Position numbers and translations under genes: made by a program. Positions 52,531-61,904 of a stretch of 64,000 bases of DNA are shown in pieces (positions within the stretch are counted from its first letter, which is position 1; each line of letters opens with the position of its first letter). Source of the DNA: Gemmatimonadota bacterium (lineage in GTDB: Bacteria > Gemmatimonadota > Gemmatimonadetes > Longimicrobiales > Gaopeijiaceae); assembly GCA_030827315.1 (NCBI GenBank), contig JAURER010000007.1:1-64000 (forward strand). The letters are read 5' to 3'. The notes under the pieces were generated by a model. It did no database searches, was not told the origin of the DNA, and saw only the letters and a program-made list of their open reading frames with translations.

Positions 52531-53013
52531 GTGTCCTTTCCCAGAGAGCTGGGCCGGTTCGACACCGCCATGGTCGTGGTGGGCGGAATCACCGGTGCCG
52601 GCGTCTTCATCAACCCGTATATCGTCGCCCAGCGGCTGGACGCGGTCGGCTCGATCCCGTCGGAGACGATCGGCACGCTGGCCTTCGAGCGTCTCGACCA
52701 CCTGCTGGAGCGCGCACGCTGCGTGCTGGAGCCGGGCGCGCGTCGCTTCCGGTCGTTCGTGGAACGTCGACCCGAGCGCGTGTGGGTCCCGCCCGTGGGT
52801 GGCTCGGTCGGCTTCCCGCGACTGGACGGCGTGGACGACGCCGAGCCATTCGTGGAGCTGGCCATGCGAGACTTCGACGTCGGGGTGCCCCCGGGACGAT
52901 TCTTCGGAGAACCGGCGCACTTCCGCGTTGTCGTGGCGGGGCCCTTCGACGTGCTCGAGCGTGGCCTGGACGCCCTCGGCCGTGCGCTCGCACGCTGGTC
53001 GGGCGGCGCCTGA
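52531..53013 (+). CDS. chimeric ORF: N-terminus of an amino-acid permease joined to the C-terminus of an aminotransferase
   Basis: A 160-residue frame starting at GTG 52531. Residues 1-31 read like the first part of an APC-family permease (LGRFDTAMVVVGGITGAGVF, then INPYIVAQRL). From about residue 35 the sequence switches to the C-terminal domain of a fold-type I PLP aminotransferase (SIPSETIGTLAFERLDHLL, 'VWVPPVGGSVGFPRLDGVDD', 'VPPGRFFGEPAHFRVVV'). Both parts lack essential regions: no other permease helices and no PLP lysine. An in-frame deletion or an assembly join near 52630 explains it. It is not expected to be functional as either enzyme. Confidence 0.7.
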   Translation: MSFPRELGRFDTAMVVVGGITGAGVFINPYIVAQRLDAVGSIPSETIGTLAFERLDHLLERARCVLEPGARRFRSFVERRPERVWVPPVGGSVGFPRLDGVDDAEPFVELAMRDFDVGVPPGRFFGEPAHFRVVVAGPFDVLERGLDALGRALARWSGGA

Positions 53014-53034
53014 GGACGCTCGCCCGGCCCGGCG

Positions 53035-53424
53035 TCACGCTTCCGTCGCTTCCGTCCGTCGCCTCATGCGCATCCGCCCGCCCGCGAGCGTCATCGGCAC
53101 GACGAGGGCAAGAAACGCCATGTGGTACCAGGCCGGCATCAGTCCCCAGTAGATCACCTCGACCACGATCCCGATGGTGAGGTTCACGCCCGCGAGCGCC
53201 TGAACGGCACCCATGGCGTCGCCGCCCCGGATCATCGCGACGACGTATCCGGCCAGCACGGACAGCGCCGCGCTGTATGCGACCAGCACCAGGAGCACCG
53301 GGACGCTGGTGACGGACTCGCCCATCACGAACAGGCCGGCCGCCGCGAGCGAGGCGTTTCCACCGTTCCAGAGACCGCCCCAGAGCACCACGCCCGCGGC
53401 TACCGCACCGATCGTACGTCCCAA
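53035..53424 (-). CDS. four-span membrane protein of unknown function
   Basis: A 129-residue hydrophobic protein with about four transmembrane segments (IGAVAAGVVLWGGLW, VPVLLVLVAYSAALSVLAGYVV, LAGVNLTIGIVVEVIYWGLM, HMAFLALVVPMTLAGG) and a basic C-terminus. I chose the TTG at 53424 because GGAGG lies 7 bases upstream. Longer in-frame starts run into low-quality Arg-rich sequence. No family is recognised. It converges with the chimeric ORF. Confidence 0.6.
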   Translation of the reverse strand: MGRTIGAVAAGVVLWGGLWNGGNASLAAAGLFVMGESVTSVPVLLVLVAYSAALSVLAGYVVAMIRGGDAMGAVQALAGVNLTIGIVVEVIYWGLMPAWYHMAFLALVVPMTLAGGRMRMRRRTEATEA

Positions 53425-53614
53425 GCTGCCCCCTCCGGATCGTGAGTGGTCCGCGCCGACGCGCGCACGCCAACGCGCACGGTACGACCTCGGAAACGCC
53501 GCGGCCACCGGGGCACGACTTGCCGCCGGGTCGTGCGGCCGGCACGATCCACGCTCGACACGCCTACCCGGTCGGCCACATGGGCCGATCCGAACCCGTC
53601 CATCCGGCACCCCG

Positions 53615-55306
53615 ATGCATCGCACAGCCGCCCCCCGCCCGGTCGCTCGCCTCGCCCGCCGCCACACCGGTGCCATCACGCTCGCCATGAGCCTGGCGGC
53701 GCTGGCGTGCGGGGACACGCCGGAGCCCGCGGACCTTCTGCTGACCGGCGGCCGCGTGGCGCTGGCCGACGAGCCGTTCACGGTCGTATCCGCGATCGCG
53801 ATCCGCGACGGGGTCGTACTGGAAGTGGGCAGCGACGAGATCGCCGCGCGGTACGACGCCGAGCGCAGCGTCGACCTCGGCGGTCGCCTCGTCGTCCCCG
53901 GGTTCAACGACACCCACACGCACATCCGCGGACAGGCCCGGCGGCACATCGATCTCGGCGGTGTCTCGTCGATCGCGCAGATCCAGGAGCTGGTGACCAC
54001 CAGGGCCGCCGAGCTCGGCGAGGGCGAGTGGATCACGGGGTACGGGTGGAGCGAGGACGAGCTCGCGGAGGGCCGTCGCCCCCTCCGCGACGATCTGGAT
54101 GCCGCGGCGCCGGCCAACCCGGTCATCCTCACGCGGGCCGGTGGGCACAGCGGCGTGGCGAACTCGATGGCCCTCGCCCTGGCCGGGGTCGACGAGCGGA
54201 CTCCCCAGCCCGAGGGCGGCGTGATCGAGCGTGACGAGAACGGTCGCCTCAACGGCGTCATCCGCGAACGTCAGTCGATCGTGAGCCGCCTGGTTCCCGA
54301 CGCGACGCCCGCCGAACTCCGCGAAAGCATGGTGCAGATGCTCCGTGACCAGCTCTCGCTCGGGATCACGAGCCTCATCCAGGCCGGCGAGACCCCCGAA
54401 GGATTCGCGACGTGGGAGAGCATCTACGACGAGTTCGGCCACGAACTTCCGAGAGCGACGGTTCAGATCCGCTGGGTGGGCGCCGGGCGTCTGGCCGACT
54501 TCGGCCGGATCACCGGCGACGGCGACCATCGCCTGCGCGTGGGCGCCATCAAGGTCCTCGTGGACGGGGGCTTCACCGGGCCCGCCGCGTACACCCTCGA
54601 ACCGTACCGCGGGGAAAGCGAATACCGTGGACTACTCAACGTGCCCGAGCCCGAGCTCCGCGCGCTCGTCCGCGAGGCCAACGCGCTGGGATGGCAGCTC
54701 GGATTCCACGCCATCGGCGATGCCGCCATCGAGCTGACCGTCGACGCCTTCGTCGAGGCCCTTGAAGAACATCCCCGCGAGGATCACCGCCACTACCTGA
54801 ACCACTTCACGGTTCCGCCGCCCACCCCCACGCTGGACCTCATGGCCGAGCACGGCATCGCCATCGCCCAGCAGCCGAACTTCACCTGGACGCTCGAGGG
54901 CCGATACGCCGAACATCTCGACGGCGATCGACTGGCCCGCAACAACCCGGTCCGGACCCCGATGGACCACGGCGTCTTCGTCGCGCTGGGCAGTGACATC
55001 CTTCCCATCGACCCGATGGTGGGCCTGTACGCGGCCGTGACCCGAAAGGGGATGTCCGGCCAGGTGTACGGACCCGAGGAGGCGATCACGATCGAGGAAG
55101 CCATCCGCGGATATACCGCTCACGGGGCGCGCCTCTCCTTCGAGGAGGAGGTCAAGGGCACCCTCGCGCCCGGCATGCTCGCGGATCTCGTCGTGCTCTC
55201 GCAGGACCTGCTGACCATCGACCCGGATCGCATCATGGAAACCGAAGTGGACATCACCATCGTGGGTGGCCGCGTCCTGTGGGAACGTGCCGTGGGAGGG
55301 GGCTGA
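53615..55306 (+). CDS. exported amidohydrolase family 3 protein
   Basis: A 563-residue amidohydrolase with an N-terminal signal ending in a lipobox-like LAALAC (Cys32). Metal ligands are His101 and His103 (NDTHTHIRG), His in LGFHAIGDAAIE, His in LNHFTVPPP and Asp in ALGSDILPIDP. The 'GYGWSEDELAEGRRP' and 'LTRAGGHSGVANS' segments match the NfdA/YtcJ group. It cleaves an amide or related bond in an unknown exported substrate. It ends one base before the VCBS-repeat lipoprotein gene, so the two form an operon. Confidence 0.9.
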   Translation: MHRTAAPRPVARLARRHTGAITLAMSLAALACGDTPEPADLLLTGGRVALADEPFTVVSAIAIRDGVVLEVGSDEIAARYDAERSVDLGGRLVVPGFNDTHTHIRGQARRHIDLGGVSSIAQIQELVTTRAAELGEGEWITGYGWSEDELAEGRRPLRDDLDAAAPANPVILTRAGGHSGVANSMALALAGVDERTPQPEGGVIERDENGRLNGVIRERQSIVSRLVPDATPAELRESMVQMLRDQLSLGITSLIQAGETPEGFATWESIYDEFGHELPRATVQIRWVGAGRLADFGRITGDGDHRLRVGAIKVLVDGGFTGPAAYTLEPYRGESEYRGLLNVPEPELRALVREANALGWQLGFHAIGDAAIELTVDAFVEALEEHPREDHRHYLNHFTVPPPTPTLDLMAEHGIAIAQQPNFTWTLEGRYAEHLDGDRLARNNPVRTPMDHGVFVALGSDILPIDPMVGLYAAVTRKGMSGQVYGPEEAITIEEAIRGYTAHGARLSFEEEVKGTLAPGMLADLVVLSQDLLTIDPDRIMETEVDITIVGGRVLWERAVGGG

Positions 55307-55307
55307 G

Positions 55308-56837
55308 ATGGCCGCCCGCTGCCGCGTCTTCAGGACCCGCCCCCTCGCCGTCACCTCTCTTTCCGTCGCGATCGCCGCGTGCGGCGGACACCCCCCCGAG
55401 CCGGTTCGATTCGCCCCGGTCCAGGCGGATCTCTTCTCCGACGGTGGCACGCTCACGGACGCGTGGGCGGACTTCGATCTGGATGGTGACCCCGACCGCT
55501 TCGTCGGCTTCGACGGCGCCACCAGCCGCCTCTACCGCAACGGCCTGGTGGACGGCTTCAAGGACGTCGCCGCCGACGTCGGCCTCGTGGTCGAGCGGTC
55601 GGTCCGGACCAGCGCCTGGGGAGACTTCGACTCGGACGGCGACCCGGATCTCCTCCTCGGGTACGCAGGAGGCGAGCCGGTCACCGCGCTGTATCGCAAC
55701 GACCTGGACGCCGGCTTCACGAACGTGGCCGCGGCCGTCGGCCTCGAGCTCGCGGCGGGCACGACGCGCCAGGCCGCCTGGATCGACCACGACGGCGACG
55801 GTGACCTCGACCTGTTCCTCGCGATGCGCGATGGACCCAACCGACTCTTCGAGAATCTGGGCAACGACGGTTTCGTCGACGTCGCCCCCGACCTCGGCCT
55901 CGACGACGCCCGACGGTCGGTGGGCGCGTCCTGGTTCGACACGGGTGACGGAGGCCTCGACCTGATCGTGGCGAACATGAACGGGGACGCGAACGCGCTC
56001 TACCTCGCCGGCCCGGACGGCTTCACCGACGCGCTTCACTTCCCGGAGCTGCGCGACGGAGGGCGGGCCCTCGGCGACGAGGCTCAGGGCACGGTGCGCC
56101 CCTGCGTCGTGGACTACGATGCCGACGGGGACTTCGATCTCTTCTTCGCCAATTACGGCCCGAACGGCCTCGCGGAGCGGACGCCGACGGGCTGGTCGCA
56201 CGTCGCGGCGGAGGTCGGCCTCGCCATCGACGCCCGCTACGACACGTGTGCCTGGGGCGACTTCGACCACGACGGCACGATCGACCTCTACGTGAACGGC
56301 ACGGTCGGCGGAGACACCCACTGGCGCGACTGGCTCATGCGCCGCGAGGGCAGCGCGAGCTTCGTGGACGTCACGCCGGCCGACATCCTCGCCGAGTACG
56401 CCAGCCACGGGGCTTCGTGGGTCGACTTCGACCTCGACGGCGACCTGGATCTGGCGCTCGCGGGCGCGGCGGGCGACGGCACGCACCACCTCTACCGGAA
56501 CCTGCTGCGGCCGGAATACGCGTGGCACTCCCTGCAGGTGCGCGTCGTCGACGACGCCGGGCGCGCCACGCGGCCGGGTGCCGAGGTGCGGATCTACGCG
56601 GCGGGGACCGATCGCATCATGGGCACCCGGCTCGTCGACAGCGGTTCGGGATACGATGGGCAGTCCGACCTGCCGGTCCACTTCGGCGTGCCCGGCGGAC
56701 AGCCGGTGGACGTTCGGGTGACAATCGTGCTCGGCGGTGATCGTCGCTCCGTGTCGGTGGAGGACGTCGATCCGCGCGAGTACCAGGGGTCGCCCCTGTT
56801 GGTCCGGGTGGGCGCGGGAGGCGACACCGGACGGTAG
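55308..56837 (+). CDS. VCBS/FG-GAP repeat lipoprotein
   Basis: A 509-residue protein from ATG 55308 with GGAGGG about 8 bases upstream and a lipobox (AIAACGG). It holds about seven FG-GAP/VCBS repeats with calcium-binding DxDxDG loops: DFDLDGDPD, DFDSDGDPD, DHDGDGDLD, DYDADGDFD, DFDHDGTID and DFDLDGDLD. A C-terminal ASPIC/UnbV-like region ('RPGAEVRIYAAGTD', 'GSGYDGQSDLPVHFGV') follows. It probably forms a seven-bladed propeller on the cell surface or in the periplasm. It may act with the coupled amidohydrolase. Confidence 0.9.
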   Translation: MAARCRVFRTRPLAVTSLSVAIAACGGHPPEPVRFAPVQADLFSDGGTLTDAWADFDLDGDPDRFVGFDGATSRLYRNGLVDGFKDVAADVGLVVERSVRTSAWGDFDSDGDPDLLLGYAGGEPVTALYRNDLDAGFTNVAAAVGLELAAGTTRQAAWIDHDGDGDLDLFLAMRDGPNRLFENLGNDGFVDVAPDLGLDDARRSVGASWFDTGDGGLDLIVANMNGDANALYLAGPDGFTDALHFPELRDGGRALGDEAQGTVRPCVVDYDADGDFDLFFANYGPNGLAERTPTGWSHVAAEVGLAIDARYDTCAWGDFDHDGTIDLYVNGTVGGDTHWRDWLMRREGSASFVDVTPADILAEYASHGASWVDFDLDGDLDLALAGAAGDGTHHLYRNLLRPEYAWHSLQVRVVDDAGRATRPGAEVRIYAAGTDRIMGTRLVDSGSGYDGQSDLPVHFGVPGGQPVDVRVTIVLGGDRRSVSVEDVDPREYQGSPLLVRVGAGGDTGR

Positions 56838-56859
56838 TCGGGGCGGTCAGGCCACCGTC

Positions 56860-59800
56860 CTACCAGCTGTCCGTCCGTCCCTGGGCGGTGTAGAAGAGAA
56901 CGCGCTCCTTCACCGGCTCGCCCGTCAGGCGCGTCCACGCGCGGGCGTAGAGCTCCACCTGCCGTCGGTATCCCTCCGCCCGGGCCGCGAAGTCCGCGTC
57001 GGTGCCCACGTCGGTCTTGTAGTCCGCGATGACCCAGCCGCCTCGTTCGCGGAAGGCGAGGTCGACGACCCCCTCCAGGACGAGCGGCACGTCGCGGATT
57101 CCGGCCGAGGCGTGGACGGCCGCGTCCGCCTCCTGCGAGGGCGCGCGCGCCGTTTCCGGCTCCTCGCCCGCGCCGGCGCCTGCGAACAGGTCGAGCTGCC
57201 GGCGACCGGTCGCCGGGGCGTGACCCCGGGGGTCCGCGACCTCCTCCGGTTCGTTCTCGAGCGAGAGGCCCGGAACCGCAAACGCCACCTCCACCAGCGT
57301 CCGGTCCGCCGCCTGCGCACGCGCCCAGAGCTCCGAAGTCCGAACGGCGCGCACGAGTTCGAGCAGCTCACGCAGCTCGACCGGTTCCCCGTGGTCGTCG
57401 AGCGGGCGCTGGTACTCCACGAGGAGGTCCCGGCATGCCGCCCGCAGCACTTCGGGGTCGGGCCCGGTGGCCGCCACCGCGAGTGCTCCGTGGACGGCAC
57501 TGCCCCACGAGTACCCGCGAAGCTCGTCCGTCCGCGCCGCCGGGGTCTGTGGGCCGCCGGAGGAGGCGGGCGGCATCCCCGAGCCATCGCCCTGGCCGAC
57601 GTCGGCGCCCGTCGCGCGGCCCTTCGCCATCCGCGTCACGCTCGCGTGCTCGTAGGTCGGGAGACCCGCGAGCCGAAGGGCGTCCGCGGCCCCGTCCACG
57701 AGTGCCCCGATCTCCCCGTCGTGGGGCTCCAGCTTCTGCCGCGGCGCGGGTGACGTGATCTCGCGCGTGATCCGCTCCGCGTTCGCGTCGAGCCACCGGT
57801 CGAGCGGGGCCCACGCGGACGAGCCGCGCCCCTCCGGCCAGCGCGCCACCACCAGCTCCTCCCTTGCCCGGGTCACGGCCACGTAGAGCAGGCGCACGTC
57901 CTCCGCCTCGTCGAAGCGGGCCTCCGCCTCCTGCCGGCTTCGCCAGCCCACGGGCCGGGCCAGGTCCCGGGCCGAGCGGGAGGGGCCCTGCGACTCGGAG
58001 ACGCGCAGGAATCCCTCCGCGTGTCCGGCCTCCGACCGGGTCATATGCTCGTCCGGGGCACGAAGAGACCGTTCAGTGGGGTCGGCGAGGATGACCACGG
58101 TGCCCTCGAGACCCTTCGCCTGATGGAGATTCATGAGCCGGACGGCATCCTGGCGCCCCGGCTCGAGCGGCGCCTCCGCCTCGCGGAGGTCGAGGGCCGA
58201 CTCGAGCGCCCGCAGCGCGCCCGGCAGCGAGGTGTCACCGGCGAGCGCCGCCGCCCGCACCGCGTCGAGGGCGTACAGGAGGGCGCCCGCGCGCAGGGAG
58301 CCCAGATCCCCGGCGGCCGCATACGGAAGCAGGCCGAGCTCGCTCGTCACCGCGCCCACGAAGACGTCCGCGGGTTCGGACACCGAGGCCCTCCACCAGG
58401 CGTGCAGCCTGCGAAGCGCCTCGAGCACGTCGGCGTGTCCGCGATCGCCGGGCCACATGGCGTCGAACCCACCGCCGTCGAGCCGATGCTGGACCAGGCG
58501 CTCGTAGTCCAGGCCGAAGAAGAGGCCCACCAGCACCGTCACCACCTTCACCGGATCGGAGGGGTCGATCATGCACCGGATGAGCGCCCGCAGCTCATGG
58601 ATCTCCTCCTCGACCCCGATGCCGGCCCCGGTGACCTGCACCGGCAGGCTGTACGCCTCGAGAGCCTGAGCATACGCCGCGAGCTGGCCACGCTGCCACG
58701 TGAGGATCAGGAAGTCTTCGGGCTTCCGCTGACCCTCGTCGACGCGCTCGCGGATCCAGGACGCGATCCAGGCTGCGTCGTGTGCCCCGGCGGACGCCTT
58801 GTTGGCCCGCTCCGGCGCCAGGAAGTAGGTGAAGACGCCCTCGCACGGCACGGGAGCCGTGGGTGGGCGGGTGTCGAGTCGCTCGAAGGCCGCCTGTTCG
58901 CGCGTCGCCTGCGCGGGAAAGAAGCCCTCGGTCGAGAAGAGATCGTTGACGATGTCGCCGATGGGAGGGCGTGATCGGAAGTTCGTCGACAGGGTCAGGA
59001 CTTCGCCGAAGTCCGCGAAGCGCTCGCGCACGAAGCCGTACAGCTGGATGTCGGCCCGGCGGAAGCGGTAGATGCTCTGCTTGGGGTCTCCCACCACGAA
59101 GAGCGCGCCATGACGAGGCACCTGCGTCCGCCAGTCCGCCGGCTTCGCCTTCTCGTCGCCGTCGTCTTCCATGGGTTCGGAAGACAGGAGGAGCATGATC
59201 TCGGCCTGAAGGGGATCCGTGTCCTGGAACTCGTCGACCAGCAGGCGCCGGTAGCGCCGACCCAGCTGCCGACGCACGGAAGGGCGGTCGCGCAGAAGCC
59301 GCGCGGCGAGCAGGAGGAGATCCTGGAAGTCGAGTCGGCCGGCCCGCAGCCGGTACGCCTCGAACTCCCGGGCCGCGGCCCGGCACAGCCGGATCGCGAG
59401 CGCGTACCGATGAGCGTACCACCGGTCGACCAGCCGACCCGCCGCCGTGTCGCCGAGCCCGAAGGCATTGACGTCGTCCACGAGCGTGCGGGTCATCTCG
59501 GTGTCCCGCCACCGGTTGAACGTCGTGGTGTGCGGACGCCCCTCCCTGCACAGAACGGCCACTGCCTCGAACAGGTCGGTGGGTTCCCTCCACCCGCTGA
59601 TCTCCCGCTCGAAGTGGAGCTGACGGAGCTTCTTCTGGAGAGAGTCCCAGCCTCTCGGGGGCGGTCGGTCGTCCATGAGTTCCCACGCCCGGTCCACGAG
59701 GCCCTCCAGCTCGGACCGGATGGCGCCCACGTCGGCGACGCGTGGAGGGTCGACCGCGTCGACGGGGAAGTCGACGTCGGGGTTCTCGACGATCCGGTCG

Positions 59801-60357
59801 AAGAGGCCGAAGAGCGAAGCTGGCCGGAGTCCGGCCCGCGCGAGGTCCTCGAGCAGCGGATCGCTGTCGCGCGCCAGGCGCTCGAGGTACGAAGCCCAGA
59901 AGCGGCGCCTGAGCTCGATCCGCTCTTCGACGGGAAGCTCCTCGAACGCAGGGTCGAGCCCCACGTCCAGCGGGCGCTCCCGAAGGAGCCGGCCGCAGAA
60001 CGAGTGGATGGTCCCGATGAACGCCCGGTCGATGTCGTCCAGGGCTGCATCGAGACGCTCGAGGGTCAGCTCGTCCACGAGCTCGGCCTCGCGTGCCGCG
60101 TGCAGCGACTCCTCGATCTGCGTCTGAAAGCGCTCCCGCAGCTCTGCGGCCGCCTTGCGGGTGAAGGTGACCGCGGCGATCTCGTCGACCGTCGCGGCAC
60201 CGGTCGTGATGAGCGCGACCATGCGCCCGACCAGCGCGGTGGTCTTGCCGGAGCCCGCCCCGGCCTCCACGAGGAAATTCGTGTCCAGATCCGACGCGAT
60301 GCGGTCGCGCGCGGGATCGTCGGGGAGCGGGAGTCGGATCACCTCGGAGTCGGTCAC
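56860..60357 (-). CDS. AddA/RecB-like UvrD-family helicase-nuclease
   Basis: A 1165-residue protein. The helicase part has Walker A EAGAGSGKTT (residues 31-40), AVTFTRKAAAELRERF, LLVDEFQDTDPLQAEI, VGDPKQSIYRFRRAD, TNFRSRPPI and RLLYVAVTRAREEL. The C-terminal RecB-type nuclease has His in SAVHGALAV, Asp in EGVVDLAF, the DYK motif in VIADYKTD and QxxxYA in RRQVELYARAW. No cysteine cluster of an AddB-type iron-sulfur site is seen. A partner subunit is not in the window. It probably processes double-strand breaks. Confidence 0.9.
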   Translation of the reverse strand: MTDSEVIRLPLPDDPARDRIASDLDTNFLVEAGAGSGKTTALVGRMVALITTGAATVDEIAAVTFTRKAAAELRERFQTQIEESLHAAREAELVDELTLERLDAALDDIDRAFIGTIHSFCGRLLRERPLDVGLDPAFEELPVEERIELRRRFWASYLERLARDSDPLLEDLARAGLRPASLFGLFDRIVENPDVDFPVDAVDPPRVADVGAIRSELEGLVDRAWELMDDRPPPRGWDSLQKKLRQLHFEREISGWREPTDLFEAVAVLCREGRPHTTTFNRWRDTEMTRTLVDDVNAFGLGDTAAGRLVDRWYAHRYALAIRLCRAAAREFEAYRLRAGRLDFQDLLLLAARLLRDRPSVRRQLGRRYRRLLVDEFQDTDPLQAEIMLLLSSEPMEDDGDEKAKPADWRTQVPRHGALFVVGDPKQSIYRFRRADIQLYGFVRERFADFGEVLTLSTNFRSRPPIGDIVNDLFSTEGFFPAQATREQAAFERLDTRPPTAPVPCEGVFTYFLAPERANKASAGAHDAAWIASWIRERVDEGQRKPEDFLILTWQRGQLAAYAQALEAYSLPVQVTGAGIGVEEEIHELRALIRCMIDPSDPVKVVTVLVGLFFGLDYERLVQHRLDGGGFDAMWPGDRGHADVLEALRRLHAWWRASVSEPADVFVGAVTSELGLLPYAAAGDLGSLRAGALLYALDAVRAAALAGDTSLPGALRALESALDLREAEAPLEPGRQDAVRLMNLHQAKGLEGTVVILADPTERSLRAPDEHMTRSEAGHAEGFLRVSESQGPSRSARDLARPVGWRSRQEAEARFDEAEDVRLLYVAVTRAREELVVARWPEGRGSSAWAPLDRWLDANAERITREITSPAPRQKLEPHDGEIGALVDGAADALRLAGLPTYEHASVTRMAKGRATGADVGQGDGSGMPPASSGGPQTPAARTDELRGYSWGSAVHGALAVAATGPDPEVLRAACRDLLVEYQRPLDDHGEPVELRELLELVRAVRTSELWARAQAADRTLVEVAFAVPGLSLENEPEEVADPRGHAPATGRRQLDLFAGAGAGEEPETARAPSQEADAAVHASAGIRDVPLVLEGVVDLAFRERGGWVIADYKTDVGTDADFAARAEGYRRQVELYARAWTRLTGEPVKERVLFYTAQGRTDSW

Positions 60358-60403
60358 CCGGCCAATCTGTCGCGCGCGGCTGGGGGGCGGAAGGCGGCTC
60401 GGC

Positions 60404-61444
60404 TCACGCCCGGTTCAGATCGTATTTCATGATCCGCCCGTGGGGGCCGTCGCGGTCCCGCTCCAGCTCGAAGACGTCGCCTGCGGGGCCGGGCGATGCA
60501 TCGGTGAGCCGCCGGATCCGGACGTGGTCCTCCGAAGTGAGCTCGAAGGCGCCCGCGCCGAGGTTCCGGGCCATCTGCCCCGGGCGCGTCGCGCCCGCGA
60601 TGACCGCCGCCACGGATGGCTGCTCGAGCACGAATCGGATCGCGACGGCCGATGTTTCGACTCCGTGCGCCTCCCCGATCGCCGCTAATTCACGCAGGAG
60701 CGCCTGATGGGCGGCCCACCCCCCGAACTCGTCGATGACGAGCCTGTACTTCGTCAGCGACCGATTGTCGTGGATCGCGGGATCGGGCCGTCCGAGCCAG
60801 CGGTCGGTGAGAAAGCCGCCCGCGAGAGAGCCGAACGCGATGACTCGCATCTCGCGGCGCGCACACCAGTCGGCCAGACCGTGCTCCGGACGTCGGTCCA
60901 GCGCCGAGTACTGCACCTGATTCGAGACCATGCGGACCCGGGCCTCCTCCAGACGGCGGAGGTGCGCGACGTCCATGTTGGTGACGCCCAGATGGCGGAT
61001 CTTTCCCTCCTGCTGGAGGTCGGCAAGCCAGCGCGCGGCCTGCTCCATGCCCGGCACGTCGTCTCTCCACCAATAGAACTGGACGAGGTCGAGCCGTTCC
61101 ACGCCAAGTCGCGAAAGGGAGCGGTCCACGATGCGCTCCACATACGCGCGGTCCACCCGCGGAAGGTCCGACGCGTCGGGAACGAACTTCGTGTGGATCT
61201 GGATCGGACGCGCCGCCGACGTCGTCCTCCAGCGCCTCAGGAAGCGGCCGTACAGTTCCTCGACACCCGTGTAGATGTCTGCGCAGTCGAACGTCGTGAC
61301 GCCGAGGTCGGCCGACTCCACGAGCACCTCGAGCGCCATCTCCAGGTCGGTCCCGCCCGCCCGGTGCCCGGCGGAGAACTGCCACCCTCCGTGCACGACC
61401 CTCGAGATGTCGTAGCCGGGCGCGAGCTCGAATCGCCCGATCAC
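60404..61444 (-). CDS. aldo/keto reductase
   Basis: A 346-residue TIM-barrel oxidoreductase. The GTG at 61444 overlaps the upstream gene's stop (GTGA). Catalytic residues are Asp and Tyr in TFDCADIYTGVEEL, Lys in IHTKFVPDASD, and 'VQFYWWRDD' where many members have His. 'GVTNMDVAHLRRLEE', 'SNQVQYSALDRRPE' and 'VIAGATRPGQMARN' match the family. The substrate is unknown. It is coupled to a TIGR04076-like protein, which may be a working partner. Confidence 0.9.
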   Translation of the reverse strand: MIGRFELAPGYDISRVVHGGWQFSAGHRAGGTDLEMALEVLVESADLGVTTFDCADIYTGVEELYGRFLRRWRTTSAARPIQIHTKFVPDASDLPRVDRAYVERIVDRSLSRLGVERLDLVQFYWWRDDVPGMEQAARWLADLQQEGKIRHLGVTNMDVAHLRRLEEARVRMVSNQVQYSALDRRPEHGLADWCARREMRVIAFGSLAGGFLTDRWLGRPDPAIHDNRSLTKYRLVIDEFGGWAAHQALLRELAAIGEAHGVETSAVAIRFVLEQPSVAAVIAGATRPGQMARNLGAGAFELTSEDHVRIRRLTDASPGPAGDVFELERDRDGPHGRIMKYDLNRA

Positions 61445-61782
61445 CGATCCTCCATCGGCACGAGCGTGACGTCGGCATGGCGGAAGGTCGTCCGGCCGGT
61501 GCGCGTGATGCGGAAGCGGGCGCCGCAGTGTGGATCCGGACACGCGACCTCCATGTCGGTCGTCATCCAGTCGGCCGGCGCGGTGTCGCGCTGCTTCGCC
61601 GGCAGCAGCGGAAGCAGCGCGGCGAGTGGGTAGAGCGGGAAGGTCTGTCCGGGAGGGAACCGCAGATTCTCGCCCGAGAGCTCGAAGTAGTCGCCGACCG
61701 CGTGATTGCACACCATCGGACCGTCACCCTGCACGACCTCCACCTTCAGGTCGTACAGCTCGAAGGTATCGGGAGCGCTCAT
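61441..61782 (-). CDS. TIGR04076-like protein
   Basis: A 113-residue protein from ATG 61782. The pattern 'YDLKVEVVQGDGPMVCNHAVGDYFELSG', read across the usual spacing, and 'LYPLAALLPLLPAK' with 'VACPDPHCGARFRI' match TIGR04076 proteins. A cysteine pair sits in CPDPHC. There is no signal peptide. The family's role is unknown. The stop overlaps the aldo/keto reductase start by 4 bases, so the pair is likely produced together. Confidence 0.7.
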   Translation of the reverse strand: MSAPDTFELYDLKVEVVQGDGPMVCNHAVGDYFELSGENLRFPPGQTFPLYPLAALLPLLPAKQRDTAPADWMTTDMEVACPDPHCGARFRITRTGRTTFRHADVTLVPMEDR

Positions 61783-61904
61783 CCGTTCTTCCTTGTTCGA
61801 GGTCCGGGCCGCCGAAGTCCGCCGTCCCGTGCGCAGCGCGAGCCGAGAACGTAGGATTCCGCCGTCCCGGAGACGACCCTCCGACCGACTCGACCCGTCG
61901 CCCC

